A DNA stretch of 64,000 nt from Methylobacterium iners. Its GTDB lineage: Bacteria > Pseudomonadota > Alphaproteobacteria > Rhizobiales > Beijerinckiaceae. Each line of letters opens with the position of its first letter. Within the stretch, counting starts at the first letter, position 1. The DNA lies in the NCBI RefSeq assembly GCF_022179305.1, contig NZ_BPQP01000009.1:58372-122371 (forward strand), written 5' to 3'. Below the pieces are notes generated by a model. It worked only from the letters and a program-made list of their open reading frames with translations. It had not been told where the DNA came from and made no database searches. Shown in pieces: positions 27,385 to 36,431 of the stretch. A program made the translations under genes and the position numbers.

Positions 27385-28883
27385 GGATGGCCCAGGGAAT
27401 CCGCGCGGGCCTCGCGCTCGCGCTCGCCGGCACGGGCAGCGCCTGCATGGTGGGGCCCGACTACTCGCGGCCCTCCGTCGAGACGCCCCTGGCCTTCAAG
27501 CAGGGGGGCATGCGCGAAGACAGCGCGGCCTACGTCGCGAGCCGCAAGGGCTGGCGCCCGGCGAGGCCGAACGACGGCGCCGAGCGGGGCGATTGGTGGC
27601 GGGTCTTCAAGGACCCGACCCTCGACCGCCTGATCCGCCTCGTCGACGTGGACAACCAGAACCTCCGGGCCTCCGTCGCCGCCTATCGGCAGGCCAGGGC
27701 CTTCGTCGCCCAGGCGCAGGCTGCGCTCTATCCGACGGTGATCGGGGCGCCCAGCATCACCCGGTCCCGGACGGCGGGCAACGAGCGCACCAGCGTCTCG
27801 ATCCAGGGCCAGGCGAATTGGGAGCTCGACCTGTTCGGGCGCATCCGCCGGGACATCGAGAGCGAGGTCGCCACCGCCCAGGCGAGCGCGGCCGACCTCG
27901 CGTCCGTCCGCCTCGCGATCCAGGCCGAGCTTGCTACGAACTACCTGCAGCTCCGCTACCAGGACGCGCTGCAGAAGCTGCTGAACGAGACGGCGGAGGC
28001 CTACAAGAAGAGCCTGGCCATCACGGAGAACCAGTACAATGCCGGCGTCGCCGCCCGCTCCGACGTCATCACGGCGCAGACGCAGCTCCAGACGACCCAG
28101 GCCTCGGCCATCGCGACGGGGCTGCAGCGGGCGACCTTCGAGCACGCCATCGCGACGCTGATCGGGCGGCCGCCCTCGGAGCTCTCCCTGCCGGTCTCGC
28201 CCCTGCCCGTCCGCCCGCCCGCCGTGCCGGTCGGGATCCCCTCCGACCTCCTGGAGCGGCGGCCGGACGTCGCTAACGCCGAGCGCAACGTGCAGGCCCA
28301 GAGCGAGCAGATCGGCGTCGCCGTCGCCGCCTTCTACCCGACCGTGACCCTCTCGGCCTCGGGCGGCATCTCGGGGCTCACCCGCAACGGCCTGCTCTCG
28401 GCGGTGAACCAGGTCTGGTCGGTGACGGCGGCCGGCAACCAGGTCCTGTTCGACGGCGGCGCCCGCAGCGCGGCGCTCGACATCACCCGCGCCGCCTACG
28501 ACGCCAGCGTCGCGAACTATCGCCAGACGGTGCTCACCGCCTTCGCCGAGGTCGAGAACGGCCTGGCCGGCGTGCGCATCCTCGCCCGCCAGCAGGTGGC
28601 GCAGGACGAGGCCGTGGCCTCCGCCCGCCGCGCCGTCGAGATCACGCTCAACGAGTACCGCGCCGGTACCCAGAACTTCACGACCGTGATCACCGCCCAG
28701 GCGCTCGCCCTCAACAACGAGGTCGCGGCGCTCCAGGTTCGGCTCAACCGCTTCACCAACGCAGTGGCGCTGATCCGCGCGATCGGCGGCGGCTGGGACG
28801 TGCGCAGCCTGCCCACCGGCGATGATCTGAAGTTGTCCCGCCTGCCGATCGACGTGGGCCAGGCCGTCCGCACGGACGAATGA
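27381..28883 (+). CDS. Outer-membrane efflux lipoprotein, NodT/OprM family
   Basis: TolC-like outer-membrane factor completing the tripartite pump. It has 500 residues. A lipoprotein signal with lipobox GSAC places the acylated Cys at residue 22. Then come VGPDYSRP (family start), GDWWRVFKDPTLDRLI, and two internally repeated coiled-coil blocks (around LATNYLQLRYQDALQKLL and ENGLAGVRILARQQVAQDEA), with RRPDVANAERNVQAQSEQIG between them. Coupled to the pump gene by an ATGA overlap. It ends ten bases from the convergent nuclease gene. Confidence 0.94.
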   Translation: MRMAQGIRAGLALALAGTGSACMVGPDYSRPSVETPLAFKQGGMREDSAAYVASRKGWRPARPNDGAERGDWWRVFKDPTLDRLIRLVDVDNQNLRASVAAYRQARAFVAQAQAALYPTVIGAPSITRSRTAGNERTSVSIQGQANWELDLFGRIRRDIESEVATAQASAADLASVRLAIQAELATNYLQLRYQDALQKLLNETAEAYKKSLAITENQYNAGVAARSDVITAQTQLQTTQASAIATGLQRATFEHAIATLIGRPPSELSLPVSPLPVRPPAVPVGIPSDLLERRPDVANAERNVQAQSEQIGVAVAAFYPTVTLSASGGISGLTRNGLLSAVNQVWSVTAAGNQVLFDGGARSAALDITRAAYDASVANYRQTVLTAFAEVENGLAGVRILARQQVAQDEAVASARRAVEITLNEYRAGTQNFTTVITAQALALNNEVAALQVRLNRFTNAVALIRAIGGGWDVRSLPTGDDLKLSRLPIDVGQAVRTDE

Positions 28884-28893
28884 GGGCCTGGGA

Positions 28894-29691
28894 TCACGAG
28901 GAGGCGGTCTCCCGCCTTCCCCGCACGGAGGCGCGGACGGGGCGGAGCGCGGCGAGGTCGTCGTGGTGCAGGAGCAGCACGCCCGTCGCGGCGGAGAGCT
29001 TGCGCGCCGCCGGCGTGAAGCCGGCATTCGAGACCACCGCCGCCATGTCGCCGGACCAGTAGCGCGCGGCGGCCGCGACCTCCTGGACCGCGGCATTGCC
29101 CACTGGCTTGCCGTAGCGCTTGCACTGGACGACGAGGCGGATGCCGCCAAATTCGGCGACGACGTCGGCCCCCTGGTCGCCGCTGGCCTGGGTGGCGTGG
29201 GCGTCCCATCCGGCCGCGCGGAGCCGTTCGGCGCAGTAGCGCTCGTAGGCGACGCCGTCCTCGGGCGTCTCGGTCTCGTCGGGCAGGCGAACGGAAGCGG
29301 CGACCCGCTCGACGAGCGAGAGGATCTCCTCCCAGCGGCGCTCCGCATCCTCGGCATGGCCGCGCTCGGCCAAGTGCGGCAGGATCGTGCGCTCGGCGAA
29401 ATAGGCGCGCTCGCGCAGCCAGCCGTCGCTGATCAGGTTGCCGTAGGCGTCGACGAAGCATTCCTGCCGCCGCCGCAGGGCGAGCGTCCGGGCGTGACGC
29501 TGCGCCAGCCGGCGGACCAGGCGGCGGAAGCGGCGCGGGCGGTCGATGCGGTGAAGCAGGATAAGCGCGAGGACGGCGCCGGTCGCGATCAGGGCCGGCT
29601 GCCCGAACCACAGGGCGGCGGCACCGCCCGCCACGATGGTCCAGAACAAGCGCGCGACGAGGCTCGACCGACCGGACATGCAGGTTCCCAT
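28894..29691 (-). CDS. Membrane-anchored Mrr-type restriction endonuclease-like protein (DUF2034)
   Basis: 265 residues. Two hydrophobic helices at about 13-30 and 33-47 anchor it, followed by a basic stretch and a helical region. The C-terminal domain has the PD-(D/E)xK core of Mrr nucleases: Asp176 in DQGADVVAEFGG and Gln189-Cys-Lys191 in VVQCKRYGKPVG, then AVQEVAAAARYW and AVVSNAGFTPAARKLSAATGV. These residues are intact, so it may cut DNA, but family members near no methylase are usually of unknown role. No restriction-modification partner is nearby. An ATG at residue 5 is an alternative start. Confidence 0.85.
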   Translation of the reverse strand: MGTCMSGRSSLVARLFWTIVAGGAAALWFGQPALIATGAVLALILLHRIDRPRRFRRLVRRLAQRHARTLALRRRQECFVDAYGNLISDGWLRERAYFAERTILPHLAERGHAEDAERRWEEILSLVERVAASVRLPDETETPEDGVAYERYCAERLRAAGWDAHATQASGDQGADVVAEFGGIRLVVQCKRYGKPVGNAAVQEVAAAARYWSGDMAAVVSNAGFTPAARKLSAATGVLLLHHDDLAALRPVRASVRGRRETASS

Positions 29692-29926
29692 CCCAGCGCA
29701 AGGTCCGGCAGCGTTCGGCCGGGCCTAAGACGTGGGTGAGAGACTCGCATCCAGGCCTTGCCCGAACTCTAATGATCCGGGCGCCGAAGGTGCCGCTCCA
29801 CGTTCGAGACGGGGAGAACCACTGCGGCTGGCCGCCGCTGCCGCCTCGAATTCCCTGTGGATATTCCTGTGGGCACGCCGTGAACGGGCGCCGCTCGCCC
29901 CGCTTCGGCGGAGCGAGACGGTCGGG
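29692..29926. other. Intergenic stretch, no feature seen
   Basis: About 235 bases between two minus-strand genes. Open frames here are short, on both strands, and lack family character. It should hold the promoter of the nuclease gene. Confidence 0.4.
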
Positions 29927-30418
29927 TCAGCCCTCGGCCGCAGCCTGCTGCTTCCGACGGGGGGCGGGCGCAGCCTTCGTCTCGGCTGATGCGGTCTTGG
30001 CACGCGCTTTGCGCCGCTGCTGGCCGAGACCCATGTTCTTGGCAAGCTCGGAGCGCGCCGCCGCGTAGTTCGGTGCAACCATCGGATAGTCGGTCGCGAG
30101 GTTCCACTTGGCCCGATACTGGTCCGGGGTCATGTCGTAACGCGTCCGCAGGTGGCGCTTCAGCGATTTGAACTTCTTCCCGTCTTCCAGGCAGACGATG
30201 TAGTCCGGCGTGACCGACCGCTTGACCGAGACGGCAGGCGTCGGCGGCTCGGCCTTCTCCTCCGCCTTTGCACCGGACAGCCGCCCCAGCGTCGCGTGGA
30301 CCGAGGCGATGAGGGCCGGAAGTTCAGTCACGGGCAGAGAGTTGTTGCTCACGAAAGCGGACACGATCTCCGCGGCAAGTTCGATGTTGTCCCCCGAAAT
30401 ATCGAGCTCAGCCGTCAT
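29927..30418 (-). CDS. MucR/Ros-family transcriptional regulator with altered zinc site
   Basis: H-NS-like or Ros-type regulator; relatives control exopolysaccharide, motility and many other genes. It has 163 residues from the ATG at 30418, which has GGAGG six bases upstream (the TTG two codons earlier lacks spacing). The core [17 protein letters not shown] is followed by [20 protein letters not shown] and [21 protein letters not shown]. In Ros the zinc is held by Cys, Cys, His, His. Here the matching positions are Cys76, Asp79, His89 and Tyr94, so only two are conserved. Such variants are known among Rhizobiales. The C-terminal tail is Lys/Ala-rich. Confidence 0.93.
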   Translation of the reverse strand: MTAELDISGDNIELAAEIVSAFVSNNSLPVTELPALIASVHATLGRLSGAKAEEKAEPPTPAVSVKRSVTPDYIVCLEDGKKFKSLKRHLRTRYDMTPDQYRAKWNLATDYPMVAPNYAAARSELAKNMGLGQQRRKARAKTASAETKAAPAPRRKQQAAAEG

Positions 30419-30571
30419 CCTCAACCTCCAGTCGCAGAAAACTATGGGTTCCGTGCCACGCGCCCCCGTTCAACTCACGCGCATCGCTTGCCCGAAACAA
30501 ACGTAACTTCACCTCAACTATTGTGTTGGAAATGAAAGCGCAAGAGGTCGCGGGAGATCCGCTCCCGTTGC

Positions 30572-30808
30572 CTAATTTGCCCAAACAATCACCTGCCGGA
30601 TTTCAGACGGCAGCACACTACGTATTTTCGTCCGGACCGATATGCAGTCGCGATCGAACACGAAATCCGTAACGGGCCAGTCGCCGAGGCAGGAGTTTGC
30701 GCCGAGCCAGAAGCAAGCGTCCTGAATGTTTGAAGGATTCAAAAGTAGAGGTCGAAATTCTCGACGCAAAACTTCAGGTTGAATCCCGAGCGCTGCCGTC
30801 TGGGCCAA
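30572..30808 (-). CDS. Doubtful 78-residue open frame
   Basis: Lies in a 520-base gap (30419-30941) whose base composition is visibly less GC-rich than its neighbours. The protein has a plausible mixed composition (NIQDACFWLGANSCLGDWP, VTDFVFDRDCISVRTKIRSV) but I recognise no family, and no convincing ribosome site is seen. It could be a real short gene, the remnant of a longer one, or chance. Confidence 0.3.
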   Translation of the reverse strand: MAQTAALGIQPEVLRREFRPLLLNPSNIQDACFWLGANSCLGDWPVTDFVFDRDCISVRTKIRSVLPSEIRQVIVWAN

Positions 30809-30941
30809 GCTTCACCCCAGAACTGCTAGCGGAATTTGCGGCGGGCTGTCCCCGAGCATGGGCGCGAGAAGACGGATTGTTGCGTCCGCAGGCCGTCGCC
30901 AGGACTGATTGCGCAGGATAGTGCTTGGCCGCGGCGCTGGA

Positions 30942-31607
30942 TCAGGAACCTTCACGCGGCTTTTTGCGAGGTCCGTAGGATTTGAAGCGCTCGATCATGC
31001 GCCCGATCTCGTCATCGGGTAGGACCACCGGCGCGCCGACCTGAAGCGCGATCGCGTATTGCCGGCAGAGGGTCTCGACCTCGAGCGCCAGCCAAAGCGC
31101 TTTGGGCAGGTCGGGGCCCGTCGCGATCATCCCGTGGTTGGCCAGCAGGCAGCAGGTTCTGTCCTCGAGCGCTGCGAGCGCGGCCCGCGACAGGGCCTCG
31201 GTGCCGAACGCTGCGTAGGGCGCGCAGCGGATGGTCGGGCCGCCGGCCATCGCGATCATGTAATGGACCGCCGGAATCTCGCGGCCGCAGATGGCGAAGG
31301 CGGTGCAATAGGTCGGGTGGGCGTGAACCACGGCGCCGATTTCGGGACGCCGGGCGAGGATGTCCCGATGGAAGCGCCACTCCGACGAGGGCGCGAGGGG
31401 ATGGTCGTGCGTCCCGTCCATCGACATGGGCACGATGTCTTGCGGATGCAGGGCGTCGGCCGGAATTCCTGAGGGCGTCACCAGGAACCCGTCGCCGTGG
31501 CGGATGGAGACGTTGCCCGAGGTCCCCTGGCTCAGGCCGAGCGAGATCAGCTCGCGCATCGCCGCGACGATGGCGGTGCGGGGATCGTCCGGTTCGCGGC
31601 TCGGCAT
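30942..31607 (-). CDS. Class II aldolase/adducin-family protein (L-fuculose-phosphate aldolase-like)
   Basis: Zinc-dependent aldolase or epimerase fold, 221 residues. Visible: GTSGNVSIR (phosphate-binding loop), TPSGIPADAL, catalytic Glu76 in SSEWRFH, zinc ligands His95 and His97 in VVHAHPTYCTA, and His158 in LLANHGMIATG. The start at 31607 has GAGGAGG upstream; the frame runs to 31679 but that piece is not family-like. Many members cleave fuculose-, rhamnulose- or ribulose-type phosphates, some act in methylthioribulose salvage; substrate unknown here. It is divergent from the acetyltransferase gene. Confidence 0.88.
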   Translation of the reverse strand: MPSREPDDPRTAIVAAMRELISLGLSQGTSGNVSIRHGDGFLVTPSGIPADALHPQDIVPMSMDGTHDHPLAPSSEWRFHRDILARRPEIGAVVHAHPTYCTAFAICGREIPAVHYMIAMAGGPTIRCAPYAAFGTEALSRAALAALEDRTCCLLANHGMIATGPDLPKALWLALEVETLCRQYAIALQVGAPVVLPDDEIGRMIERFKSYGPRKKPREGS

Positions 31608-31787
31608 GGCGGGCTCCTCCTCGTCGTCATCGGTAGACCATGCCGGCGCCGGCGGAAAACCGGAACATCGAGCCGGCAATCGCCACCCTTGACTTGTAAT
31701 CGGGGACTTGGAACCTCGATCACCGGCCCCAGCTTACGCCTGCGGCGGCGCGGGCCGGGCTGCGCCTCGCATCGATCGAAGGCCTCC

Positions 31788-34424
31788 ATGAGCACCTATC
31801 GTTTCGAGGCGCTGCTCCACCCGCGGGCGGTCGCGATCGTCACGGGCGCGGACGACAGGCTCGGAGCGGCCATTGCCGCCAATCTCGACCGGGGCGGATT
31901 CGAGGGTCGGATCTGGCAAAGCGGCACCACGTCCACCGATGCCCTGTTCGACGGACCGGAAGTTCCAAATCTCGTCGTGATCGCCACGCCGCCCGAGGCG
32001 GTGCCGCGCGTCGTCGAGGGCGCGGGTGCACGCGGCGCGGCCGCCGCGGTCATCCTGACGGCGGGAATCGACGACGCCCTCTGCGAGGCTGCCCGGGCGG
32101 CGGCCCGGCCGCACGGCCTCCGCCTGCTCGGCCCCGGCAGCTTCGGCCTCGCGGTGCCGAGCGCCCACCTCGACGCGAGCCTGTTCGCGCATGCGCCGGT
32201 CCCGGGCGACCTCGCGCTGATCTCGCAATCGGGCACCGTCGCGGCGGGCATCGTCGAGTGGGCGGCGCGGCGCGCGGTCGGGTTCTCCGCCGTGCTCTCC
32301 CTCGGGCGCGCCTGCGACATCGACGTGGCCGATTGCCTCGATCATTTCGCGAGCGACTGGCAGACCCGGGCGATCCTGCTCTCGCTGAACGTGGTGCCGG
32401 ACGCGCGCAAGTTCATGTCGGCGGCCCGGGCGGCGGCCCGCGCCAAGCCGGTCGTCGTCCTGCGCACCGGCCGCCATGCGGCGCAGGCCCGCCGCGTCCT
32501 CACCCATACGGGCGCGCTGGCCCGTCCCGACGCGGTCTACGAGGCGGCCTTCCGCCGAGCCGGCCTCCTCGCCGTCGAGAATCTCGACGCGATGTTCTCG
32601 GCGGTGGAGACCCTCGGCCGCCAGCGGCCCTTCCCCGGCAAGCGGCTCGCCATCCTCGCCAACGGGCACGGCGTCGGCGCGCTCGCTGCCGACCAGCTCG
32701 CCGACGGCGGCGGCACCCTCGCCGAGACCCCGGAGGGCAATCCCCTCGACATCGGCGTCGAGGCGGATGCGCCCCGCTATGCCGCCGCCCTGGCGCCCCT
32801 GCTCGCCGATACCCGCAACGACGCGGTCCTCGCGATCCACGTGCCCACTGCGCGCTCGGACAGTGCCGGCGTCGCGGCGGCCATCGCCGCGACGATCGGC
32901 GAGGCCCGCGCCGCAGGCGGGCGCAGGAAGCCCGTGTTCGCCGTCTCGATCGGCGAGGACGAGGCGGCGCTGAAGGCGCTCGCCGCCGCCGGCATCCCGC
33001 GCTTTCCCACCGATGCCGACGCGATTCAGGGCTTCCTGCACCTCGTCCGCCACCGGGAGGCGCAGGACGACCTGATGCGCACGCCCGACAGCCTGCCGCG
33101 CGATTTTTCGCCGGACGTCGAGGCGGCACGTGCCATCGTCTCCCGGGCGATGGCCGCCGGCGAGACTTGGCTCGATCCCGGCGCGGTGGCGGGCCTGCTC
33201 GCCGCCTACCGCATCCCGAGCCAGCCGCTCGCGCTGGCTCCGGATGCCGACGCGGCCGCAGGCGCCGCCTGGCCGATCATCGCGGCCGGCGGCACCGTGG
33301 CCCTGAAGGTCGTCTCCCCGGACATCGTCCACAAATCCGACGTCGGCGGCGTGCGCCTCGACCTGACGAGCGAGGCCGACGTGCACGCCGCCGCTGCCGA
33401 CATCCTCGCCCGCGCTCGTGAGCTGCGGCCCGATGCCCGCATCACCGGCTTCGCGGTCCAGCCCATGATCCGCCGCGGCACCCGCCGTGAGCTCATCGCC
33501 GGCTTGGCGGAGGACCCGACCTTCGGCCCCGTCGTCGTCTTCGGCCGGGGCGGCACGGCCGTGGAGGTCATCGACGACCGGGCGCTCGGCCTGCCGCCCC
33601 TCGACCTGCGGCTCGCCGACGAGCTCATCGACCGCACCCGGGTGTCGCGGCGGCTGGCGGCCTATCGCGACGTGCCGGCCGTGGACCGTCACGCCCTGGC
33701 CCTCCTCCTCGTGAAGCTCTCCCAGCTCGCCGCCGACCTGCCCGAAGTGCGCGAGCTCGACATCAACCCGCTGCTCGCCGACGCGGGGGGCGTGCTCGCC
33801 CTCGATGCCCGGGTCATGGTCGGCCCGGCGCTCGCGCCCGGCGCGCGCCCGCGCGGCGCCTATCACCCGCGCTTCGCGATCCGGCCCTACCCGGCCGAGT
33901 GGGAGCGGGCGATGACCCTCAAGGGGCGCTCAATCCGGGTGCGACCGGTGCGGCCCGAGGACGAGGACCTCTTTCGCGACTTCTTCGGCCGGGTCAGCGC
34001 CGAGGATCTGCGCCTGCGCTTCTTCGCTCCCGTGCGCGATTTCAACCACGCCTTCCTCGCGCGGCTGACGCAGCTCGACTACGCCCGCGCCATCGCCTTC
34101 GTGGCGATCGACGTCGAGACCGGTGCCATGCTCGGTGCGGTCCGCCTGCACGCCGATGCCAACCACGAGAGCGGGGAATACGCGATTCTGGTGCGTACCG
34201 ACGTCAAGGGCTCGGGCCTCGGCTTCGCGCTGATGCGGCTGATGATCGACTGGGCCCGCGCCGACGGCCTTTCCCGGATCGAAGGCACGGTGCTGAGAGA
34301 GAACCGGAGCATGCTGGCCGTGTGCCGCCGGCTCGGCTTCGAGGCGCAGGTGGATGCGGAGGATGCTGCGGTGATGAAAGTCGGCTTGGCCCTATTACCG
34401 GACTCGGACCAGAATTTCTCATAG
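31788..34424 (+). CDS. Pat-type protein acetyltransferase: ADP-forming acyl-CoA synthetase-like domains plus GNAT
   Basis: 878 residues, like bacterial Pat/Pka (886 in E. coli). The N-terminal CoA-binding Rossmann domain (residues 1-130), the succinyl-CoA-ligase-like domains (LALISQSGTVAAGIVEWAA; His240 in THTGAL corresponds to the phosphorylated histidine of ADP-forming acetyl-CoA synthetases), the ATP-grasp domain (about 480-700, VALKVVSPDIVHKSDVGGV) and a C-terminal GNAT domain (about 705-870, VRTDVKGSGLGFALMRLMID). Relatives acetylate lysines of metabolic enzymes such as acetyl-CoA synthetase in response to acetyl-CoA. ATG at 31788 begins the family sequence; upstream in-frame sequence belongs to the aldolase region. 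Confidence 0.9.
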   Translation: MSTYRFEALLHPRAVAIVTGADDRLGAAIAANLDRGGFEGRIWQSGTTSTDALFDGPEVPNLVVIATPPEAVPRVVEGAGARGAAAAVILTAGIDDALCEAARAAARPHGLRLLGPGSFGLAVPSAHLDASLFAHAPVPGDLALISQSGTVAAGIVEWAARRAVGFSAVLSLGRACDIDVADCLDHFASDWQTRAILLSLNVVPDARKFMSAARAAARAKPVVVLRTGRHAAQARRVLTHTGALARPDAVYEAAFRRAGLLAVENLDAMFSAVETLGRQRPFPGKRLAILANGHGVGALAADQLADGGGTLAETPEGNPLDIGVEADAPRYAAALAPLLADTRNDAVLAIHVPTARSDSAGVAAAIAATIGEARAAGGRRKPVFAVSIGEDEAALKALAAAGIPRFPTDADAIQGFLHLVRHREAQDDLMRTPDSLPRDFSPDVEAARAIVSRAMAAGETWLDPGAVAGLLAAYRIPSQPLALAPDADAAAGAAWPIIAAGGTVALKVVSPDIVHKSDVGGVRLDLTSEADVHAAAADILARARELRPDARITGFAVQPMIRRGTRRELIAGLAEDPTFGPVVVFGRGGTAVEVIDDRALGLPPLDLRLADELIDRTRVSRRLAAYRDVPAVDRHALALLLVKLSQLAADLPEVRELDINPLLADAGGVLALDARVMVGPALAPGARPRGAYHPRFAIRPYPAEWERAMTLKGRSIRVRPVRPEDEDLFRDFFGRVSAEDLRLRFFAPVRDFNHAFLARLTQLDYARAIAFVAIDVETGAMLGAVRLHADANHESGEYAILVRTDVKGSGLGFALMRLMIDWARADGLSRIEGTVLRENRSMLAVCRRLGFEAQVDAEDAAVMKVGLALLPDSDQNFS

Positions 34425-34626
34425 TAGTGCTTCAACAAAATCGTGTGTTGCAAATCGCGTCTCAATATCCTACTTCTGGATTATCGATCTGCGCCAGATT
34501 TTCGGCCTTGCCGCCCGTGACGGGCGTGCGTTCCGATACTCTCTCTCCTATCGGTGAAACGGATGAAGGCCGCGCAGATCCCGCGCGGACCCTCCGAGCT
34601 ATGCCCGCGAGGGCGAAGGATACAAG
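34425..34626 (+). promoter_or_regulatory. Probable promoter and long 5' leader of the cold-shock gene
   Basis: About 200 bases, AT-richer at its start, with no open frame. Cold-shock genes normally have long structured leaders that control translation with temperature; this is inferred from the gene, not from a recognised fold. Confidence 0.35.
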
Positions 34627-34836
34627 ATGGCTGTCGGTACTGTTAAGTGGTTCAACGAGCAGAAGGGTTTCGGATTCATCCAGCCGGATGGCGGCGGAAA
34701 CGACGTTTTCGTGCACATCTCGGCTGTCGAGCGCGCCGGCATGCGTGGCCTCGCTGAGGGCCAGAAGGTCTCCTACGAGATGGAGACCGACAAGCGCAGC
34801 GGAAAGCAGTCCGCCGGAAACCTTCAGGCCGTCTGA
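34627..34836 (+). CDS. cspA: Cold-shock domain protein
   Basis: Single OB-fold nucleic acid chaperone, 69 residues, the usual size. RNA-binding motifs RNP1 (KGFGFI) and RNP2 (VFVHI) are intact; the start [20 protein letters not shown] is typical. AAGGAT lies six bases before the ATG. A terminator follows, so it is a single-gene unit. Alphaproteobacteria have several paralogues, and the letter assigned is by general similarity only. Confidence 0.95.
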   Translation: MAVGTVKWFNEQKGFGFIQPDGGGNDVFVHISAVERAGMRGLAEGQKVSYEMETDKRSGKQSAGNLQAV

Positions 34837-34867
34837 GCCCCGGCCCTCACGGGCCTGACGTCTCAAG

Positions 34868-34900
34868 AGCCGCTCTCCGACAGGGGAGCGGCTTTCCTTA
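34868..34900 (+). terminator. Rho-independent terminator after cspA
   Basis: AGCCGCTCTCC (34868-34878), loop GACA, GGGGAGCGGCT (34883-34893) with one wobble pair, then TTCCTTATGTTT. Confidence 0.85.
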
Positions 34901-34960
34901 TGTTTCCAGGCCGGTGCTTGGGGCCGCCCCGATCCGCCGGCACGCCATCCAGGATGCTGC

Positions 34961-35323
34961 GTGAGCCAATTCAACGAAAATTCCATGGCCGACCGTCTCA
35001 AGGCGCAGGCACAGGCCCGCCAGGAGAGGACGACCCGCTTCCGTGAGCGGCCGGCGGCCGATGACCCGGCCGTGCTGGCCCGCAAGGCCGAGCGCGAGGC
35101 CATCGTCCGCGAGCGCGAGATCCGCGTCGCCGCTCGCGAGGCCGCCCGGCTCGAGGCCGAAGCCCGACGCGCGGCCGAGGCCGATGCCGAGCGCGAGCGC
35201 CTCGCCGCGGAAGCCGTCCGCGAGGCGGCCGAGAAGATCGAGCGCGCCACGGCCGCCCGGCTGGAGCAGAAGGCCCAGCGCGATGCCCGCTACGCGGCCC
35301 GCAAGGCCAAGGCGCGGAAGTAG
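34961..35323 (+). CDS. DUF6481 family protein, charged helical
   Basis: 120 residues, almost entirely Ala/Arg/Glu/Lys in a long helix or coiled coil (AREAARLEAEARRAAEADAE and on). The N-terminus FNENSMADRLKAQAQAR fits the DUF6481 pattern in which an ADRL motif comes near the start, supporting the GTG at 34961 over the ATG at 34985. In Rhizobiales this family is often next to cold-shock genes, as here. Function unknown; the high charge suggests RNA or ribosome association, which is only a guess. Confidence 0.8.
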   Translation: MSQFNENSMADRLKAQAQARQERTTRFRERPAADDPAVLARKAEREAIVREREIRVAAREAARLEAEARRAAEADAERERLAAEAVREAAEKIERATAARLEQKAQRDARYAARKAKARK

Positions 35324-35432
35324 GCAACGATGGCTCGCCCTCCCCGCGAGGAGGGGATCGTCGTTCTCGTGGATCGAACCGGAGTGATCGGCCGGACGCC
35401 TTCGACACGCGATCAACCGAAGGAGAAAACCG

Positions 35433-35630
35433 ATGTCCCACAAGTTCAAGATCGGCCAGCGCGTGCGCCGCGCGCGGATCGGCTACGCCGACGCCAAGAC
35501 CGATGCCGGCGACGTGTTCGAGATCATCCGCCTCGTGCCCGAGGACCAGACCGGCGAGCCGTTCTACCGGATCAAGTCCGGCACCGGCGAGCGCGCCGTG
35601 CGCGAGGGCGAGATCACCCTCGCCTCCTGA
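35433..35630 (+). CDS. Small conserved protein, unknown function
   Basis: 65 residues. Starts at ATG with AAGGAGA seven bases upstream. The sequence (HKFKIGQRVRRARIGYADA, FEIIRLVPEDQTGEPFYRIK, then GERAVREGEI) looks like a small beta-barrel of the KOW/SH3 type: a basic KIGQRVR turn and alternating hydrophobics. I believe the family is widespread in Rhizobiales but know no function. A strong terminator follows at once. Confidence 0.8.
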   Translation: MSHKFKIGQRVRRARIGYADAKTDAGDVFEIIRLVPEDQTGEPFYRIKSGTGERAVREGEITLAS

Positions 35631-35641
35631 ACCCCATCACG

Positions 35642-35672
35642 AAAAAGGCCGGGCATCGCGCCCGGCCTTTTT
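35642..35672. terminator. Bidirectional terminator between the small gene and rplS
   Basis: Perfect 13-bp stem AAAAAGGCCGGGC / GCCCGGCCTTTTT with a five-base loop. Its A and T ends make it work for transcripts from both sides. Confidence 0.92.
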
Positions 35673-35695
35673 CGTTCTGCGTCATGGCCGAGAGA

Positions 35696-36154
35696 TCACT
35701 CCGCGGCGGCCGCCTTCGCGGCGGCCTTGTCGGCCTTCTCCGCCTTGCGGGCGTCCTTGACCGCCTTGGCGGCATCGGCCTTGGCGGTCTTCTCGGCCGG
35801 ACGGTCGGCGCGCTCGACGATGCGGGCCGACTTGCCGCGGCGATCGCGCAGGTAATAGAGCTTGGCGCGGCGGACCTTGCCGCGGCGGACCACGACGATC
35901 GAGTCGATCAGCGGCCCATGGACCGGGAACACGCGCTCGACGCCCTCGCCGTAGGAGATCTTGCGGACGGTGAAGCTCTCGTTGAGGCCGCCGCCGGAGC
36001 GCGCGATGCAGACGCCCTCGTAGGCCTGGACGCGGGTACGCTCGCCTTCCTTCACCTTGACGTTCACGGTCACCGTGTCGCCGGGCTGGAAATCGGGAAT
36101 GGTCTTGCCGAGCTGGGCCATCTGCTCCTGCTCAAGCTGCTGGATGATGTTCAT
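35696..36154 (-). CDS. rplS: 50S ribosomal protein L19
   Basis: Ribosomal protein at the 30S-50S interface. 152 residues: a normal L19 core of about 115 ([60 protein letters not shown]) followed by a Lys/Ala-rich tail of about 35 residues, a common alphaproteobacterial extension. It is usually downstream of trmD; here it stands alone with nfuA divergent, so it has its own promoter in 36155-36431. Confidence 0.97.
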   Translation of the reverse strand: MNIIQQLEQEQMAQLGKTIPDFQPGDTVTVNVKVKEGERTRVQAYEGVCIARSGGGLNESFTVRKISYGEGVERVFPVHGPLIDSIVVVRRGKVRRAKLYYLRDRRGKSARIVERADRPAEKTAKADAAKAVKDARKAEKADKAAAKAAAAE

Positions 36155-36431
36155 GTCATACTCCGCCGTGTCGCGCCCGCACCCCCATCAAGGCGGCATC
36201 AGGCGTCAGGATTTCGGCATCCTGTTGTGAGTTGGCGCCGGCCATACAGGAGCCTGTGCCGCTTGTCGATTGCGCGAGGCATGATTTTGGCGCCGGATGA
36301 CCGTCTCACGGCGTGCGCTGGCGGTTGAGAAAAGCGGCGGCGCGGTCCACATGGAAGGTGGCGCCGGGCAAATCCGGCGCCGTTCCCGGCCGGCCTTGAA
36401 CCGGCGCAGCGGACGAGGATCTCACGTCGCC

